Source: GM7GCV1 sp965222065
GTDB taxonomy: Bacteria > Pseudomonadota > Gammaproteobacteria > Pseudomonadales > GM7GCV1
DNA: 64,000 nt
Assembly: GCA_965222065.1 (NCBI GenBank)
Contig: OZ244933.1
Location: 1,240,001 to 1,304,000, forward strand
Direction: 5' to 3'
Below, one piece after another: positions 8,434 through 17,725 of the stretch; position 1 is the stretch's first letter; each line of letters opens with the position of its first letter. The notes below the pieces were generated by a model that was given only the letters and a program-made list of their open reading frames with translations, did not search any database and was not told the DNA's origin. Made by a program: the position numbers and the translations under genes.

Positions 8434-9579
8434 TCAGCCTCGTTGCTGCAAAATTTCCACCGCAGGCAACACCTTGCCCTCAACATATTCCAGGAACGCA
8501 CCACCACCGGTAGAAATATAGGAGATCCGGGGCGCAATCTGGTATTTATCAATAGCCGCAAGCGTATCTCCCCCACCCGCCAAAGAAAATGCTTCACTGG
8601 CGGCGATGGCGCGCGACAGTTCTTCTGTACCGCCGGCAAACTGGTCGAACTCGAAAACACCAACCGGACCGTTCCACAGCAGGGTTTTTGCTCCACTTAC
8701 AATGGCAGAAAATACCTTTCTCGTTTCCGGACCAATGTCAAAAATCATATCGTCCTCGGCTACCTCTGCCACCGGCTTGGTCACGGCCTCAGCATCCGGC
8801 GAAAATTCCTTACCGACTACCACGTCCGTTGGCAGTGGAATCTCACATTTCTCCATCAAGGCCCTGGCGTTGGAAACCAGGTCTTTCTCGTATAGCGACT
8901 TTCCGACGGGGTAACCACTAGCTGCCAAAAAGGTATTGGCAATACCGCCACCCACAATCAACTGGTCCACTTTTTCAGAGAGGGTTTCCAATACTGTCAG
9001 TTTAGTGGATACCTTGGAGCCTCCCACTATCGCCAGCATAGGCCTGGCCGGCGCGGACAGTGCACGCTCCAGCGCATCGAGTTCGTTGGCCAGCAAAGGT
9101 CCGGCACAGGCAACCGTGGCAAACCGGGCAACGCCATGTGTCGATGCCTGCGCCCGGTGAGCTGTCCCAAAGGCATCCATGGCAAAGACATCGCAAAGTG
9201 CGGCATAGTCGCGACTCAGCTCTTCACTATTCTTTCCCTCTCCCACATTAAACCGGACATTTTCCAGCAGGATAAGATTGCTATCGGGTAGCCCTTGTTG
9301 CCAATCCCTGACCAATGGAACCTCAATTTTCAGTGCGTCGGAGAGATAATCAGCAACCGGCTTGAGTGAAAATTCCTTGGCAAAGTCTCCTTCAGTTGGG
9401 CGCCCCAGATGCGACATGAGTATCACGCGCGCTCCCTTCTCCAGCGCCATTTCAATGGTAGGTAGAGCAGCCCGGATTCGAGCATCCGAAGTGACTTTAC
9501 CGCCAGATACAGGCACATTCAGATCTTCGCGGATCAGTACCCGCTTGCCCGCAATATCCAAATCAGTTAACAGTTTCAA
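8434..9579 (-). CDS. pgk: phosphoglycerate kinase
   Basis: 381-residue PGK, interconverting 1,3-bisphosphoglycerate and 3-phosphoglycerate with ATP formation. N-terminal VLIREDLNVPVSGGKV with the substrate arginine, ILMSHLGRP, the hinge KVSTKLTVLE and the nucleotide-site stretch VGVFEFDQFAGGTEE and GGGDTLAAI are present. I chose a TTG start at 9579: it is preceded by GGGAG at good spacing, yields the family N-terminus (MKLLTDLDIAGKRV) and leaves 43 bases after the epd stop. The longest frame (from 9687) would overlap epd and add an untypical extension. Confidence 0.96.
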   Translation of the reverse strand: MKLLTDLDIAGKRVLIREDLNVPVSGGKVTSDARIRAALPTIEMALEKGARVILMSHLGRPTEGDFAKEFSLKPVADYLSDALKIEVPLVRDWQQGLPDSNLILLENVRFNVGEGKNSEELSRDYAALCDVFAMDAFGTAHRAQASTHGVARFATVACAGPLLANELDALERALSAPARPMLAIVGGSKVSTKLTVLETLSEKVDQLIVGGGIANTFLAASGYPVGKSLYEKDLVSNARALMEKCEIPLPTDVVVGKEFSPDAEAVTKPVAEVAEDDMIFDIGPETRKVFSAIVSGAKTLLWNGPVGVFEFDQFAGGTEELSRAIAASEAFSLAGGGDTLAAIDKYQIAPRISYISTGGGAFLEYVEGKVLPAVEILQQRG

Positions 9580-9622
9580 AATACTTGCTCCCGGCGGTTT
9601 GCCAATATTCTGGAAAATTTCT

Positions 9623-10636
9623 CTATCGGGTGCGCCAGTGTGCCGCGACATCAAGCATGCGGTTGGCGTACCCCCACTCGTTATCAAACCAAATCAGTAT
9701 CTTGGCGAGCCTGCCCCCTGCTACCGTGGTTTGGCCCGCATCGATAATTCCCGAATGAGCATCGTGAACAAAATCGCACGAAGCAAGGGGTTCATCGGTG
9801 AAGTCCAGCAGCCCTTTATATGGTCCGGAAGCAGATTGCATCAGTACATTATTAAGTTGCTCGACACTGACATCTTCCTTGAGCATCACCGTTAAATCCA
9901 TGGCCGAAACATCAGACACAGGCACCCGGATGGCTTTGGCTTCAATTCTGCCCTCCAGTTCCGGCAAGATCCGACTGATCCCCCGCGCTAGCTGGGTTTC
10001 AACGGGGATTAGCGACTCAAATGCCGCCCGCGTTTTACGCAGATCTGTGTGATGGTAGGCATCAATTACAGGCTGGTCATTCATGGCGGCATGGATTGTA
10101 CGAATGACTGCAGACTCAATACCAAATGCAGACTGCAATATCTGCAGAACCGGCACAACTGCGTTGGTCGTACAGGACGCTGCTGAAACAATCTGGTGAG
10201 AAGCGTTAAGCAGCTTTTCATTAACGCCCATAACAATGGTGGAATCGACGTTAATGTCTGCCGGCTGGGAAAATAAGACTTTTTTGGCTCCCACCTGCAG
10301 ATGCTGCTCTGCTGTTAATCGATCACTGAAACTGCCCGTACATTCAAAGACCAGGTCTACGCCGAGTTCACCCCAGCGCAGATCGGCAATAGACTCATGG
10401 TGCGAAAGCTGGATGGGCTGCCCATTCACCAGCATGGTTTCACCTTCCAAACCCACCTGCCCGCGAAAACGACCATGAGTCGAATCATAGCGGGTCAGGT
10501 AATGGATGGTTTGGGCATCGGCAAGCTCATTTATGGCCACCAGGCGGAAATCCCGGTCTCGGCCAGTTTCCATCAGCGCCCGTAGCAGGCAACGACCAAT
10601 CCGGCCAAAACCATTAATAGCAATCGTTGTTGGCAT
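9623..10636 (-). CDS. epd: erythrose-4-phosphate dehydrogenase
   Basis: 337-residue GAPDH-superfamily enzyme with NAD-binding INGFGRIGR and catalytic cysteine in SAASCTTN. Several stretches favour Epd over GapA: VAINELADAQT, YDSTHGRF, DLRKTRAA and HDAHSGIIDAGQT. Epd oxidises erythrose-4-phosphate to 4-phosphoerythronate, the first step of pyridoxal-phosphate synthesis. Its place between tkt, which makes E4P, and pgk is the classic epd position. ATG 10636 is preferred; a TTG two codons earlier is also in frame. Spacing to the tkt stop is 15 bases. Glycolytic GAPDH activity cannot be excluded from sequence alone. Confidence 0.88.
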   Translation of the reverse strand: MPTTIAINGFGRIGRCLLRALMETGRDRDFRLVAINELADAQTIHYLTRYDSTHGRFRGQVGLEGETMLVNGQPIQLSHHESIADLRWGELGVDLVFECTGSFSDRLTAEQHLQVGAKKVLFSQPADINVDSTIVMGVNEKLLNASHQIVSAASCTTNAVVPVLQILQSAFGIESAVIRTIHAAMNDQPVIDAYHHTDLRKTRAAFESLIPVETQLARGISRILPELEGRIEAKAIRVPVSDVSAMDLTVMLKEDVSVEQLNNVLMQSASGPYKGLLDFTDEPLASCDFVHDAHSGIIDAGQTTVAGGRLAKILIWFDNEWGYANRMLDVAAHWRTR

Positions 10637-10651
10637 TGGCAAAGCGTGCGT

Positions 10652-12658
10652 TTACGCGTCCAGACACTCCTTGGCAACTTGCAGTACATTCTCAACAGTA
10701 AAGCCAAAATGCTCCATCAGTTCCGGTCCCGGTGCCGACTCCCCAAAGGTGGGCATTCCGACAATACGGCCATCCAGACCGACAAACTTGTACCAGTAAT
10801 CCGGATGTGCGGCTTCAATAGCAACACGGGCCAACACATCAGAGGGCAATACAGATTCACGGTATTCAGCATCCTGATCCATAAATGCTTCCGCACAAGG
10901 AATGCTCACAACTCGCACTTTGACCGAGTTGCTGCTTAATTGTTTTGCTGCCTGAACGGCCAGATCAACTTCTGAGCCGGTTGCCATAAGAATCAGGTCA
11001 GGCTGTCCATCGCAGTCAAGCAGTACGTAGGCACCACGGTCAATCAGTGCGACCTGTTCGGCATTGCGGGGCTGACATGCCAGACCCTGGCGGCTGAAGA
11101 CAAGTGCGCTGGGACCAGCATTACGGAGAATGGCCTGCTTCCAGGCAACCGCAGATTCCACGGTGTCACAGGGACGCCAGGTGTAGAGGTTCGGTGTCAC
11201 GCGAAGAGCAGTTAGCTGCTCCACCGCCTGGTGGGTCGGCCCATCTTCGCCCAGCCCTATGGAGTCATGGGTGTATACAAAAATGCTGCGGAGCTTCATC
11301 AGCGAAGCCATTCTTACGGCGTTTCGTGCATACTCCATAAACATCAGGAAGGTAGCGCCATATGGGATAAAGCCGCCGTGCAGGGCAATACCGCTCATAA
11401 TGGCCGACATCCCGAACTCACGAACACCGTAGTAAATGTAGTTGCCGTTGGCATCGTCGGATCTGACCGGCTTGGAACCAGACCAGATCGTCAGGTTGGA
11501 GGCTGCCAGATCGGCTGAACCACCCAGTAGTTCAGGAAGATTGGGGCCAAAGGCATTCAAGGTATTCTGCGAGGCTTTTCGGGAAGCAACTTTCTCCGCA
11601 TCAACCTGACACTGGTCAATGTAGCTATCCGCCATTTCAATAAAGTCAGAAGGCAACTCTCCGGCTATTCGACGCAGAAATTCAGCAGCGTCCTCGGGAA
11701 ACTCTTGCTTGTAGGTATCAAAACGCTTTTGCCATTGCTCCTCGGCCGCTGAACCTGCCGCGCGAGCATCCCACTTGTCATAGATATCTTGTGGAATCTC
11801 AAATGCTGGGTGATGCCAGTCCAGCGCTTTTCGAGCCAGCGCGATTTCTTCTTCACCAAGTGGTGCGCCATGACTACTTTCCTTGCCCTGTTTATTTGGC
11901 GCACCGAAGCCGATTACTGTTTTACAACAAATCAGTGTGGGCCGTTCATCATCCGCCAGGGCGGTCTCGATGGCCGCACGAACCGCTCCGGAATCGTGTC
12001 CATCGATACGCGGAATTACCTGCCAGCCATAGGACTCAAAACGCTCCGGTGTATCATCGGTAAACCAGTCATGCACTTCTCCATCGATGGAAATATTGTT
12101 GTCATCGTAGAATGCAACCAACTTGCCCAGGCCGAGCGTTCCAGCGAGTGAACAGGCTTCGTGGGAGATACCCTCCATCAGACAGCCATCTCCCAGAAAT
12201 ACGAAGGTTCTATGATCGATAATTTCCCGATTTGGTTTATTGAACTGGCCCGCCAGCACTTTTTCGGCGAGAGCCATGCCCACAGCGTTTGCCAGACCCT
12301 GGCCCAGCGGGCCGGTCGTTGTTTCTACGCCGGGCGCATAGCCATATTCCGGGTGCCCAGGAGTTTTCGAGCCTAGCTGACGAAAGTTTTTCAGTTCGTC
12401 TATGGGCAAGTCATACCCTGTCAGGTGTAATAATGAATAGAGCAGCATGGAACCATGACCATTGGAAAGCACAAAGCGATCACGGTTAATCCACTGGGGG
12501 TTCTGGGGATTATGGACGAGGTAGTCATTCCATAGCACTTCAGCAATATCGGCCATACCCATAGGTGCACCAGGATGTCCTGAATTGGCCGCTTGAACAG
12601 CGTCCATAGCTAGGGCGCGAATTGCGTTGGCAAGTTGCCGTCGATCTACGGTCGTCAT
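10652..12658 (-). CDS. tkt: transketolase
   Basis: 668-residue transketolase moving two-carbon ketol units in the pentose phosphate pathway. Present are the N-terminal MDAVQAANSGHPGAPMGMAD, the thiamine-diphosphate motif beginning GDGCLMEG and ending in NN (FYDDNNISIDG), and the pyrimidine-domain stretch with the catalytic glutamate (GVREFGMSAIMSG). ATG 12658 has a GGAG site (GGAGTTCAACTATG); a longer frame to 12709 would add 17 unlikely residues. It is first gene of the tkt-epd-pgk-fda operon and divergent from the cell-wall operon starting at 12808. Confidence 0.97.
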   Translation of the reverse strand: MTTVDRRQLANAIRALAMDAVQAANSGHPGAPMGMADIAEVLWNDYLVHNPQNPQWINRDRFVLSNGHGSMLLYSLLHLTGYDLPIDELKNFRQLGSKTPGHPEYGYAPGVETTTGPLGQGLANAVGMALAEKVLAGQFNKPNREIIDHRTFVFLGDGCLMEGISHEACSLAGTLGLGKLVAFYDDNNISIDGEVHDWFTDDTPERFESYGWQVIPRIDGHDSGAVRAAIETALADDERPTLICCKTVIGFGAPNKQGKESSHGAPLGEEEIALARKALDWHHPAFEIPQDIYDKWDARAAGSAAEEQWQKRFDTYKQEFPEDAAEFLRRIAGELPSDFIEMADSYIDQCQVDAEKVASRKASQNTLNAFGPNLPELLGGSADLAASNLTIWSGSKPVRSDDANGNYIYYGVREFGMSAIMSGIALHGGFIPYGATFLMFMEYARNAVRMASLMKLRSIFVYTHDSIGLGEDGPTHQAVEQLTALRVTPNLYTWRPCDTVESAVAWKQAILRNAGPSALVFSRQGLACQPRNAEQVALIDRGAYVLLDCDGQPDLILMATGSEVDLAVQAAKQLSSNSVKVRVVSIPCAEAFMDQDAEYRESVLPSDVLARVAIEAAHPDYWYKFVGLDGRIVGMPTFGESAPGPELMEHFGFTVENVLQVAKECLDA

Positions 12659-12807
12659 AGTTGAACTCCAAACAGGGGAAGGAATTAAAAAAGGCCGCAC
12701 ATTTTCCACTATGCCCGGGGCTCAGTAAACCATTTAGGGCTGCCGACTCGCTCAAATTCTGTAAAATGTGCTCTTTATGTAAAAACCTGAAAGAAACTTT
12801 GACTCCT

Positions 12808-13614
12808 ATGCGCTCCAGATTTATCTCACTTTACTGGCTAGCGGCACTGCTTTTGTTGTTGCCATGCACTTCCTGGGCCAATGACCCCCATCTGGATGCG
12901 CTGTTGCTGGAAAGCAGCAACCTGATGCAGGACGGCCGGGTAGACGAAGCACTGATACTGTTGGAGGGGGCTGAAAGCCAATACCGTGACAGCCATGAAT
13001 ACATGAACAACCTGGCAGTCGCCTACCTTGGCAACAATCAGGCAGAACGGGCGCTGGGAATATTTCGCGAGCTGGTTGATAACGACCCCATATACAGCAT
13101 CATTGCCCACAACCTTCTGGAAATGGAATTACAGTTATCCGACTCTCGCCCGGAGAACATAAACCCGGTACTATTTGTAAAAAGCGTTGAGTCCTATTAT
13201 GAACAGGAACAGGGACAAGCCTCGGCACCAGTTACCGAGCTTGATGAGGAGCCCATACCCACAGGCCTTAACGCAACAATAGAAACCTTGATGGAAACCT
13301 GGGCATCGCGCTGGTCAAATAAGGATCTGATCGGTTATCTTTCCATGTATTCTAGGAATTTTATTGGCCCCGGGGGAGAAGATTTCCGGCAATGGGTAAG
13401 CGCTCGACGGGGTCCACTGAGTAAACCGGGTCCCATATCGGTAGAGTTGAGCAATATTGACATAGATGTCATGAACAACCGACAGGTCGAAGCCCGGTTT
13501 GACCAGGCCTATGACTCAAGCAACTATAGCGACCGCGTGCGCAAGCAACTCGTGTTCGCTCTGGAAGATGAAGGCTGGAAAATAATTCGAGAAGTCACGC
13601 TAGAAACATACTAA
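12808..13614 (+). CDS. secreted TPR protein with C-terminal NTF2-like (Cds6-type) domain
   Basis: 268 residues. A signal peptide (residues ~1-24, ending TSWA) is followed by TPR-like helices (~28-110: EALILLEGAESQY, NLAVAYLGNNQAERALGIF), a linker, then an NTF2-like C-terminal domain (~165-268: METWASRWSNKDLIGYLSMYS). That domain is shared with the next gene product and resembles the Cds6-type domain attached to some L,D-transpeptidases. ATG 12808 is chosen because it starts the signal peptide; the longer frame from 12661 is untypical. The stop overlaps the next start (TAATG). Probably a periplasmic scaffold for the transpeptidase (inference). Confidence 0.8.
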   Translation: MRSRFISLYWLAALLLLLPCTSWANDPHLDALLLESSNLMQDGRVDEALILLEGAESQYRDSHEYMNNLAVAYLGNNQAERALGIFRELVDNDPIYSIIAHNLLEMELQLSDSRPENINPVLFVKSVESYYEQEQGQASAPVTELDEEPIPTGLNATIETLMETWASRWSNKDLIGYLSMYSRNFIGPGGEDFRQWVSARRGPLSKPGPISVELSNIDIDVMNNRQVEARFDQAYDSSNYSDRVRKQLVFALEDEGWKIIREVTLETY

Positions 13615-14576
13615 TGCACCCAAGACTCATTACTTTTTTTGCTGCAATGCTGGCAGCAGCAAGCTTTGCGATTTCCACGCCTGCGCTGTCGCAGGCGTCG
13701 GCCTACGCAGAAGACTATCACCCTGAATTAACGCCAAAGGGCTACCCCAGCGGCCTTATTACTGATAACCAGAACTCACCCTACCTGTTCTGGGTTGCCT
13801 TGAGTGACGGTCGCTTACATGTGCTGGAGCGTACATTTGACGGCCAGTACCGTGAAATAGAGAACATTCCGATCTCTATCGGAAAGCAGGGCTACGGGAA
13901 GGAAGTGGAAGGCGATCAAAAAACACCCATGGGCGTCTATACCGTTACCTCATTTATTGAAGACGAGCGCCTGGATGACTTTTACGGTCTGGGTGCTTAT
14001 CCCATCAACTACCCCAACGCCTGGGACCAACTGTCCGGACGTACCGGCTACGGCATCTGGCTGCATGGCCTTCCAAAGGGAGTCGCTGAACGCCCCCTCC
14101 TCGACAGCAACGGCTGTGTGGTCATTAACAATGACAAGCTTGCCCAATATGCAAACTACATTGAGACCGGGATGAGCACCATGGTTCTGGCGGAGTCACT
14201 GGAATGGCTGGAGCAGCCGGAACAGCAGGAATCTGCGGATGTGATGCAAGCGATTGGCCGCTGGGTCACTGAATGGGAAAGCCTGGATGCGGAAGCCTAT
14301 CTCAGCAATTATCACGATGAATTCAGCGACTTTAATCGCGACCTGGACGAATGGTCACAGTACAAAACCCGGGTTAATTCTGCCAAGGAGTTTATCGATG
14401 TGGACCTGAGCCAGCTCAGTGTATTTGCTTATCCTGGAGAAGAAGACATGGTGATCACCCGCTTCTTTCAGGATTATCAAAGCAGCAATTACAACTGGCA
14501 GGGATGGAAACAATTGCTTTGGCGCAGGAATGCTGACAGCGGAGACTGGCAAATTATTTACGAAGGCAACGGCTAG
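13614..14576 (+). CDS. L,D-transpeptidase (YkuD) with C-terminal NTF2-like domain
   Basis: 320 residues: signal peptide (~1-28), YkuD catalytic domain (~55-195) and an NTF2-like C-terminal domain (~205-315) resembling that of the preceding protein. The active-site signature is present: His151 in WLHGLP and Cys168 in DSNGCVVIN. The DQKTPMGVYTVTSF stretch is typical of the YkuD/ErfK/YafK group. The family makes or cleaves 3-3 cross-links or attaches partners to peptidoglycan; the exact reaction cannot be told here. It is translationally coupled to the TPR gene and followed 6 bases later by an M14 peptidase. Confidence 0.9.
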   Translation: MHPRLITFFAAMLAAASFAISTPALSQASAYAEDYHPELTPKGYPSGLITDNQNSPYLFWVALSDGRLHVLERTFDGQYREIENIPISIGKQGYGKEVEGDQKTPMGVYTVTSFIEDERLDDFYGLGAYPINYPNAWDQLSGRTGYGIWLHGLPKGVAERPLLDSNGCVVINNDKLAQYANYIETGMSTMVLAESLEWLEQPEQQESADVMQAIGRWVTEWESLDAEAYLSNYHDEFSDFNRDLDEWSQYKTRVNSAKEFIDVDLSQLSVFAYPGEEDMVITRFFQDYQSSNYNWQGWKQLLWRRNADSGDWQIIYEGNG

Positions 14577-14582
14577 TTTCCC

Positions 14583-15716
14583 ATGCGCCATATCTACAAA
14601 CCAGCGCTGGTAGCTGGTCTTTGCTACCTGCTTGCTTCCTGTTCCGAATTTCCCTTTATCCAGCAGCAACCCACAAGCTCGCCCGAGACAGAAGAAACTG
14701 CCGAACCAGCGGTAGTCGAGCCTGAGGAGACAGCGCCTTCCGAAAGCAGCCAATCTGACAGCACAGACACAGACGTAAAAACGACGCCTGTGGGTTCAAG
14801 GGAAACAGTCGTCAGGACTCCAGGCGCAGAAGCTGCCATCGATGAGCCTGTTGCCGAAACAGAAACCGAACCAGAGTCACCTGTTGAGGAAGACGTGATA
14901 TCGTCGGAAGAGGATTTGCCCGTCTCGGAGCCCGAACCCGATTCAGCCGAACTCGTCAGTGTTCTCTGCAACCAGATAGGCAATAAACTGACCAGTGTTT
15001 CAGTGGCCGAATGCAATGCCCAGCAACTCATGCATGGTGCGCTCAGCTACGAGGGCCGATCCCTGGCCTACCGGGATTATCTACCGTTGCCATCGAGAGA
15101 TCCCCTGGGGCGCGTGCTGGTTATTGGAGGCATTCACGGCGATGAATTTTCTTCCGTTTCGGTCGTATTTAAATGGATGAATATCCTCAATCAGTTTCAC
15201 TCGGGACTGTTCCACTGGCGATTTATTCCGGCATCAAACCCTGACGGCTTGCTTAATGAGAATTCACAGCGTCAAAACGCCAGAGGTGTAGATCTCAACC
15301 GCAACTTCCCAACCGCGGACTGGGACAACCTGGCAAAAGAGTACTGGATTGAGCGCACCTATCGAAATCCACGGCGCTATCCGGGTGAAACCTCCATGAG
15401 TGAGCCGGAAACCATGTTCCTGGTTGAGCAAATTCGTGAATTTGACCCGGACATTATTATTTCCATGCACGCTCCCTACCACCTGGTGGACTATGACGGG
15501 CCACCCTCCGCACCCAACAAACTGGGTGGATTGTACTTGCGGGAACTGGGAGTCTATCCCGGATCCCTGGGCAATTACTTTGGCGTGAACAAGTCCAGTC
15601 CCATTGTGACGATTGAGCTCAAATCCGCCGGCATCATGCCTTCCGACCAGGAAATTGATCGCATGTGGACGGATCTGGTGCGCTGGCTGCGCGGCCAGCT
15701 GGAAGAACAGGATTAG
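14583..15716 (+). CDS. M14-family zinc peptidase lipoprotein, murein amidase (MpaA)-like
   Basis: 377 residues. Lipobox LLASC (Cys20), a long Glu/Pro/Thr/Ser-rich linker (~30-125), then a carboxypeptidase-like domain. Metal ligands and catalytic residues of M14 enzymes are visible: His175 and Glu178 (GGIHGDE), Arg224 and Asn229/Arg230 (ARGVDLNRNF), His286 (SMHAPYH) and general base Glu335 (TIELKSAG). The compact domain and NARGVDLNRNFP resemble MpaA, which cuts gamma-D-Glu-diaminopimelate bonds in murein peptides. Unlike cytoplasmic MpaA, this one carries a lipoprotein signal and so would act in the periplasm. Third gene of the operon. Confidence 0.85.
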   Translation: MRHIYKPALVAGLCYLLASCSEFPFIQQQPTSSPETEETAEPAVVEPEETAPSESSQSDSTDTDVKTTPVGSRETVVRTPGAEAAIDEPVAETETEPESPVEEDVISSEEDLPVSEPEPDSAELVSVLCNQIGNKLTSVSVAECNAQQLMHGALSYEGRSLAYRDYLPLPSRDPLGRVLVIGGIHGDEFSSVSVVFKWMNILNQFHSGLFHWRFIPASNPDGLLNENSQRQNARGVDLNRNFPTADWDNLAKEYWIERTYRNPRRYPGETSMSEPETMFLVEQIREFDPDIIISMHAPYHLVDYDGPPSAPNKLGGLYLRELGVYPGSLGNYFGVNKSSPIVTIELKSAGIMPSDQEIDRMWTDLVRWLRGQLEEQD

Positions 15717-15743
15717 GTGTTCTTTAGAAGCGCAGATCCCTAA

Positions 15744-16721
15744 TCAAAACTCACCGTGAGCCTGCTTGTCTGCATGATAGGAAGACCGTACCAGCGGCCC
15801 GGAAGCGACATGGGTAAAGCCTATTGAATAGGCGTAGTCTTCGTATTCCTTGAATTCATCGGGGTGTACGTAACGCTGGATCGGGAAATGGTCTTTGGAT
15901 GGCTGCAAATACTGCCCCACAGTGAGCATTTCAATGTCGTGTTCGCGCATGTCGTCGAATACCGCCTTCATCTCTTCCAGCGATTCGCCCATTCCCACCA
16001 TCAATCCTGATTTGGTCAATACCTGCGGATTTCGCGCCTTGTACTCTTTTAAAAGCCTTAGCGACCATTTGTAATTGGCGCCGGGACGAGCTTCACGATA
16101 AAGGCGAGGAATCGTTTCCAGGTTATGGTTAAACACATCCGGCTGCGTCTCTGAAAGTATGTCCAGCGCCGGCTCCATGCGGCCACGAAAATCCGGTGTC
16201 AAAACCTCAATCTGGATATCGGGTACACGGCCCCGGATTTCCCGAATGCAATCGGCAAAGTGCTGGGCTCCGCCATCGCGCAGATCGTCCCGATCAACAG
16301 AGGTCACAACCACATATCGCAGCTTCATTTCAGCAATGGCCTCGGCCAGGTTCACCGGCTCTTTGGGGTCCAGCGGTAGAGGCTTGCCGTGCCCTACATC
16401 GCAAAAGGGACAGCGACGGGTACAGATCTCACCCATAATCATAAATGTCGCGGTACCACCGCTAAAACACTCTCCCAAATTAGGGCAACTCGCCTCTTCG
16501 CAGACCGTAAACAGGTTATGTGAGCGCAGTACCTTTTTAATACGCTCGACTTCAGAGGTCCCACCCAGGCGCACACGAATCCAGTCCGGCTTGCGCAGGT
16601 ATTCTGTTTGCTCGAGCTTCACCGGAATTAGTTCCAGTTTGTCGGCATCACGTAATTTCACCCCGGCTTCGCGCTTTCGGGTGCGGCGTGGTGGCTCAAA
16701 ATGCTGTGTCGCGTCTGTCAT
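15744..16721 (-). CDS. lipA: lipoyl synthase
   Basis: 325-residue radical-SAM enzyme inserting two sulfurs into protein-bound octanoate. The auxiliary cluster motif CEEASCPNLGEC and the radical-SAM motif CTRRCPFC are intact, as is the C-terminal GPLVRSSYHAD with the RSSY signature. It follows lipB on the same strand by 31 bases, in the conserved order dacA-ybeD-lipB-lipA. Confidence 0.98.
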   Translation of the reverse strand: MTDATQHFEPPRRTRKREAGVKLRDADKLELIPVKLEQTEYLRKPDWIRVRLGGTSEVERIKKVLRSHNLFTVCEEASCPNLGECFSGGTATFMIMGEICTRRCPFCDVGHGKPLPLDPKEPVNLAEAIAEMKLRYVVVTSVDRDDLRDGGAQHFADCIREIRGRVPDIQIEVLTPDFRGRMEPALDILSETQPDVFNHNLETIPRLYREARPGANYKWSLRLLKEYKARNPQVLTKSGLMVGMGESLEEMKAVFDDMREHDIEMLTVGQYLQPSKDHFPIQRYVHPDEFKEYEDYAYSIGFTHVASGPLVRSSYHADKQAHGEF

Positions 16722-16752
16722 GCAATCAGGTTCGTTGTTTGTGCCGGATTTG

Positions 16753-17433
16753 TCAAAGCGGCAATTGGTTTACTGTCTCTATTTTTTTGGCCTTCAGCCT
16801 GCTGGCCAATTCGCCCAGAAGTACTGAAGCCACTTCATCCAGGCCTGGCATACGTTCAGCCGGGATCTGCTCGCTGAGCTGGGTGACCTTGCCACCCAGA
16901 CCGCAGGCATTTATTCCTGCCCAGGGCTGCATATCCATATCAATATTAAAATTCAGCCCGTGATAAGCACGTCCCTGCTTAATCCGGAGACCCAGTGCTC
17001 CTATCTTGGCATCGTCGACATAAACACCCGGTGCGTCATTCCTGGGAACTGCTTGTACATTCCAGTGACCGAGCGTCGCAACCAGCGACTGCTCTATCAG
17101 GCGCACAAAACTGCGGACACCCAACCCGTGACGCTTGATATCCACGAGGGTATACACAGTTAACTGGCCTGGCCCGTGATAGGTGACTTGTCCGCCGCGA
17201 TCAATCGACTCGACGGGTATGTCTCCCGGGGCAAGTATATATTCCGCTTTTCCTGCCCTGCCCTGAGTATAAACAGGCTCATGTTCCAAAAACCAGAGCT
17301 CATCGGGGGTGTGCGTATCCCGTGTCTCGGTGAAACATTTCATCGCATCGAAGACGGGTTTGTACGGCTGCACACCCAGGTGGCGAACAATCAGCTCCGG
17401 CGTAACAGTGGATGTCAAAGTTGTGTCTATCAA
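16753..17433 (-). CDS. lipB: octanoyl-ACP:protein octanoyltransferase
   Basis: 226-residue LipB, transferring octanoate from ACP to lipoyl domains before LipA acts. Seen are the substrate-binding GGQVTYHGPGQLTVY stretch, the catalytic lysine region GAPGVYVDDAKIGALGLR (as DAPGVY...KIGALGLR) and the catalytic cysteine in AGINACGL. Normal length. Six bases separate it from the upstream ybeD stop. Confidence 0.97.
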   Translation of the reverse strand: MIDTTLTSTVTPELIVRHLGVQPYKPVFDAMKCFTETRDTHTPDELWFLEHEPVYTQGRAGKAEYILAPGDIPVESIDRGGQVTYHGPGQLTVYTLVDIKRHGLGVRSFVRLIEQSLVATLGHWNVQAVPRNDAPGVYVDDAKIGALGLRIKQGRAYHGLNFNIDMDMQPWAGINACGLGGKVTQLSEQIPAERMPGLDEVASVLLGELASRLKAKKIETVNQLPL

Positions 17434-17439
17434 CGGCCC

Positions 17440-17715
17440 CTAAAGCACCATTTTGACCAGTTCACTAGCGCGCAGGTCGGTATTAAGCTCGCGCAATTGC
17501 TGTTCTCCCGTGGCAGTAATAAACACGGTGATTGACTGGAAGGTTCCCTTGGCGGACTCCTTGATAGTCATTTTGGCGGCATCAAAGCCGGGCGCATGTA
17601 TCTCGACGGTATTGAGCACGTATTCACGGAACTCGACACCGCTAATCCCCATAATTTTGACCGGATAGTCCGGGCAGGGGAATTCAATTTTTGGCGCATC
17701 CGTAGAACCTGCCAT
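17440..17715 (-). CDS. ybeD: YbeD family (DUF493) protein
   Basis: 91-residue ACT-like small protein with the family pattern PCPDYPVKIMG near the N-terminus and VFITATGEQQL in the last third. YbeD sits between dacA and lipB in very many gammaproteobacteria; its biochemical role is unknown, with an allosteric or lipoate-related role suggested by fold and context. It starts 10 bases after the dacA stop. Confidence 0.95.
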   Translation of the reverse strand: MAGSTDAPKIEFPCPDYPVKIMGISGVEFREYVLNTVEIHAPGFDAAKMTIKESAKGTFQSITVFITATGEQQLRELNTDLRASELVKMVL

Positions 17716-17725
17716 GCCCGAAAAC

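Noticed and set aside
9623..10636. Glycolytic GAPDH (gapA) as the identity of the dehydrogenase
   Set aside because: Epd-specific stretches (INELADA, YDSTHGRF, DLRKTRAA) and the tkt-epd-pgk order favour erythrose-4-phosphate dehydrogenase.
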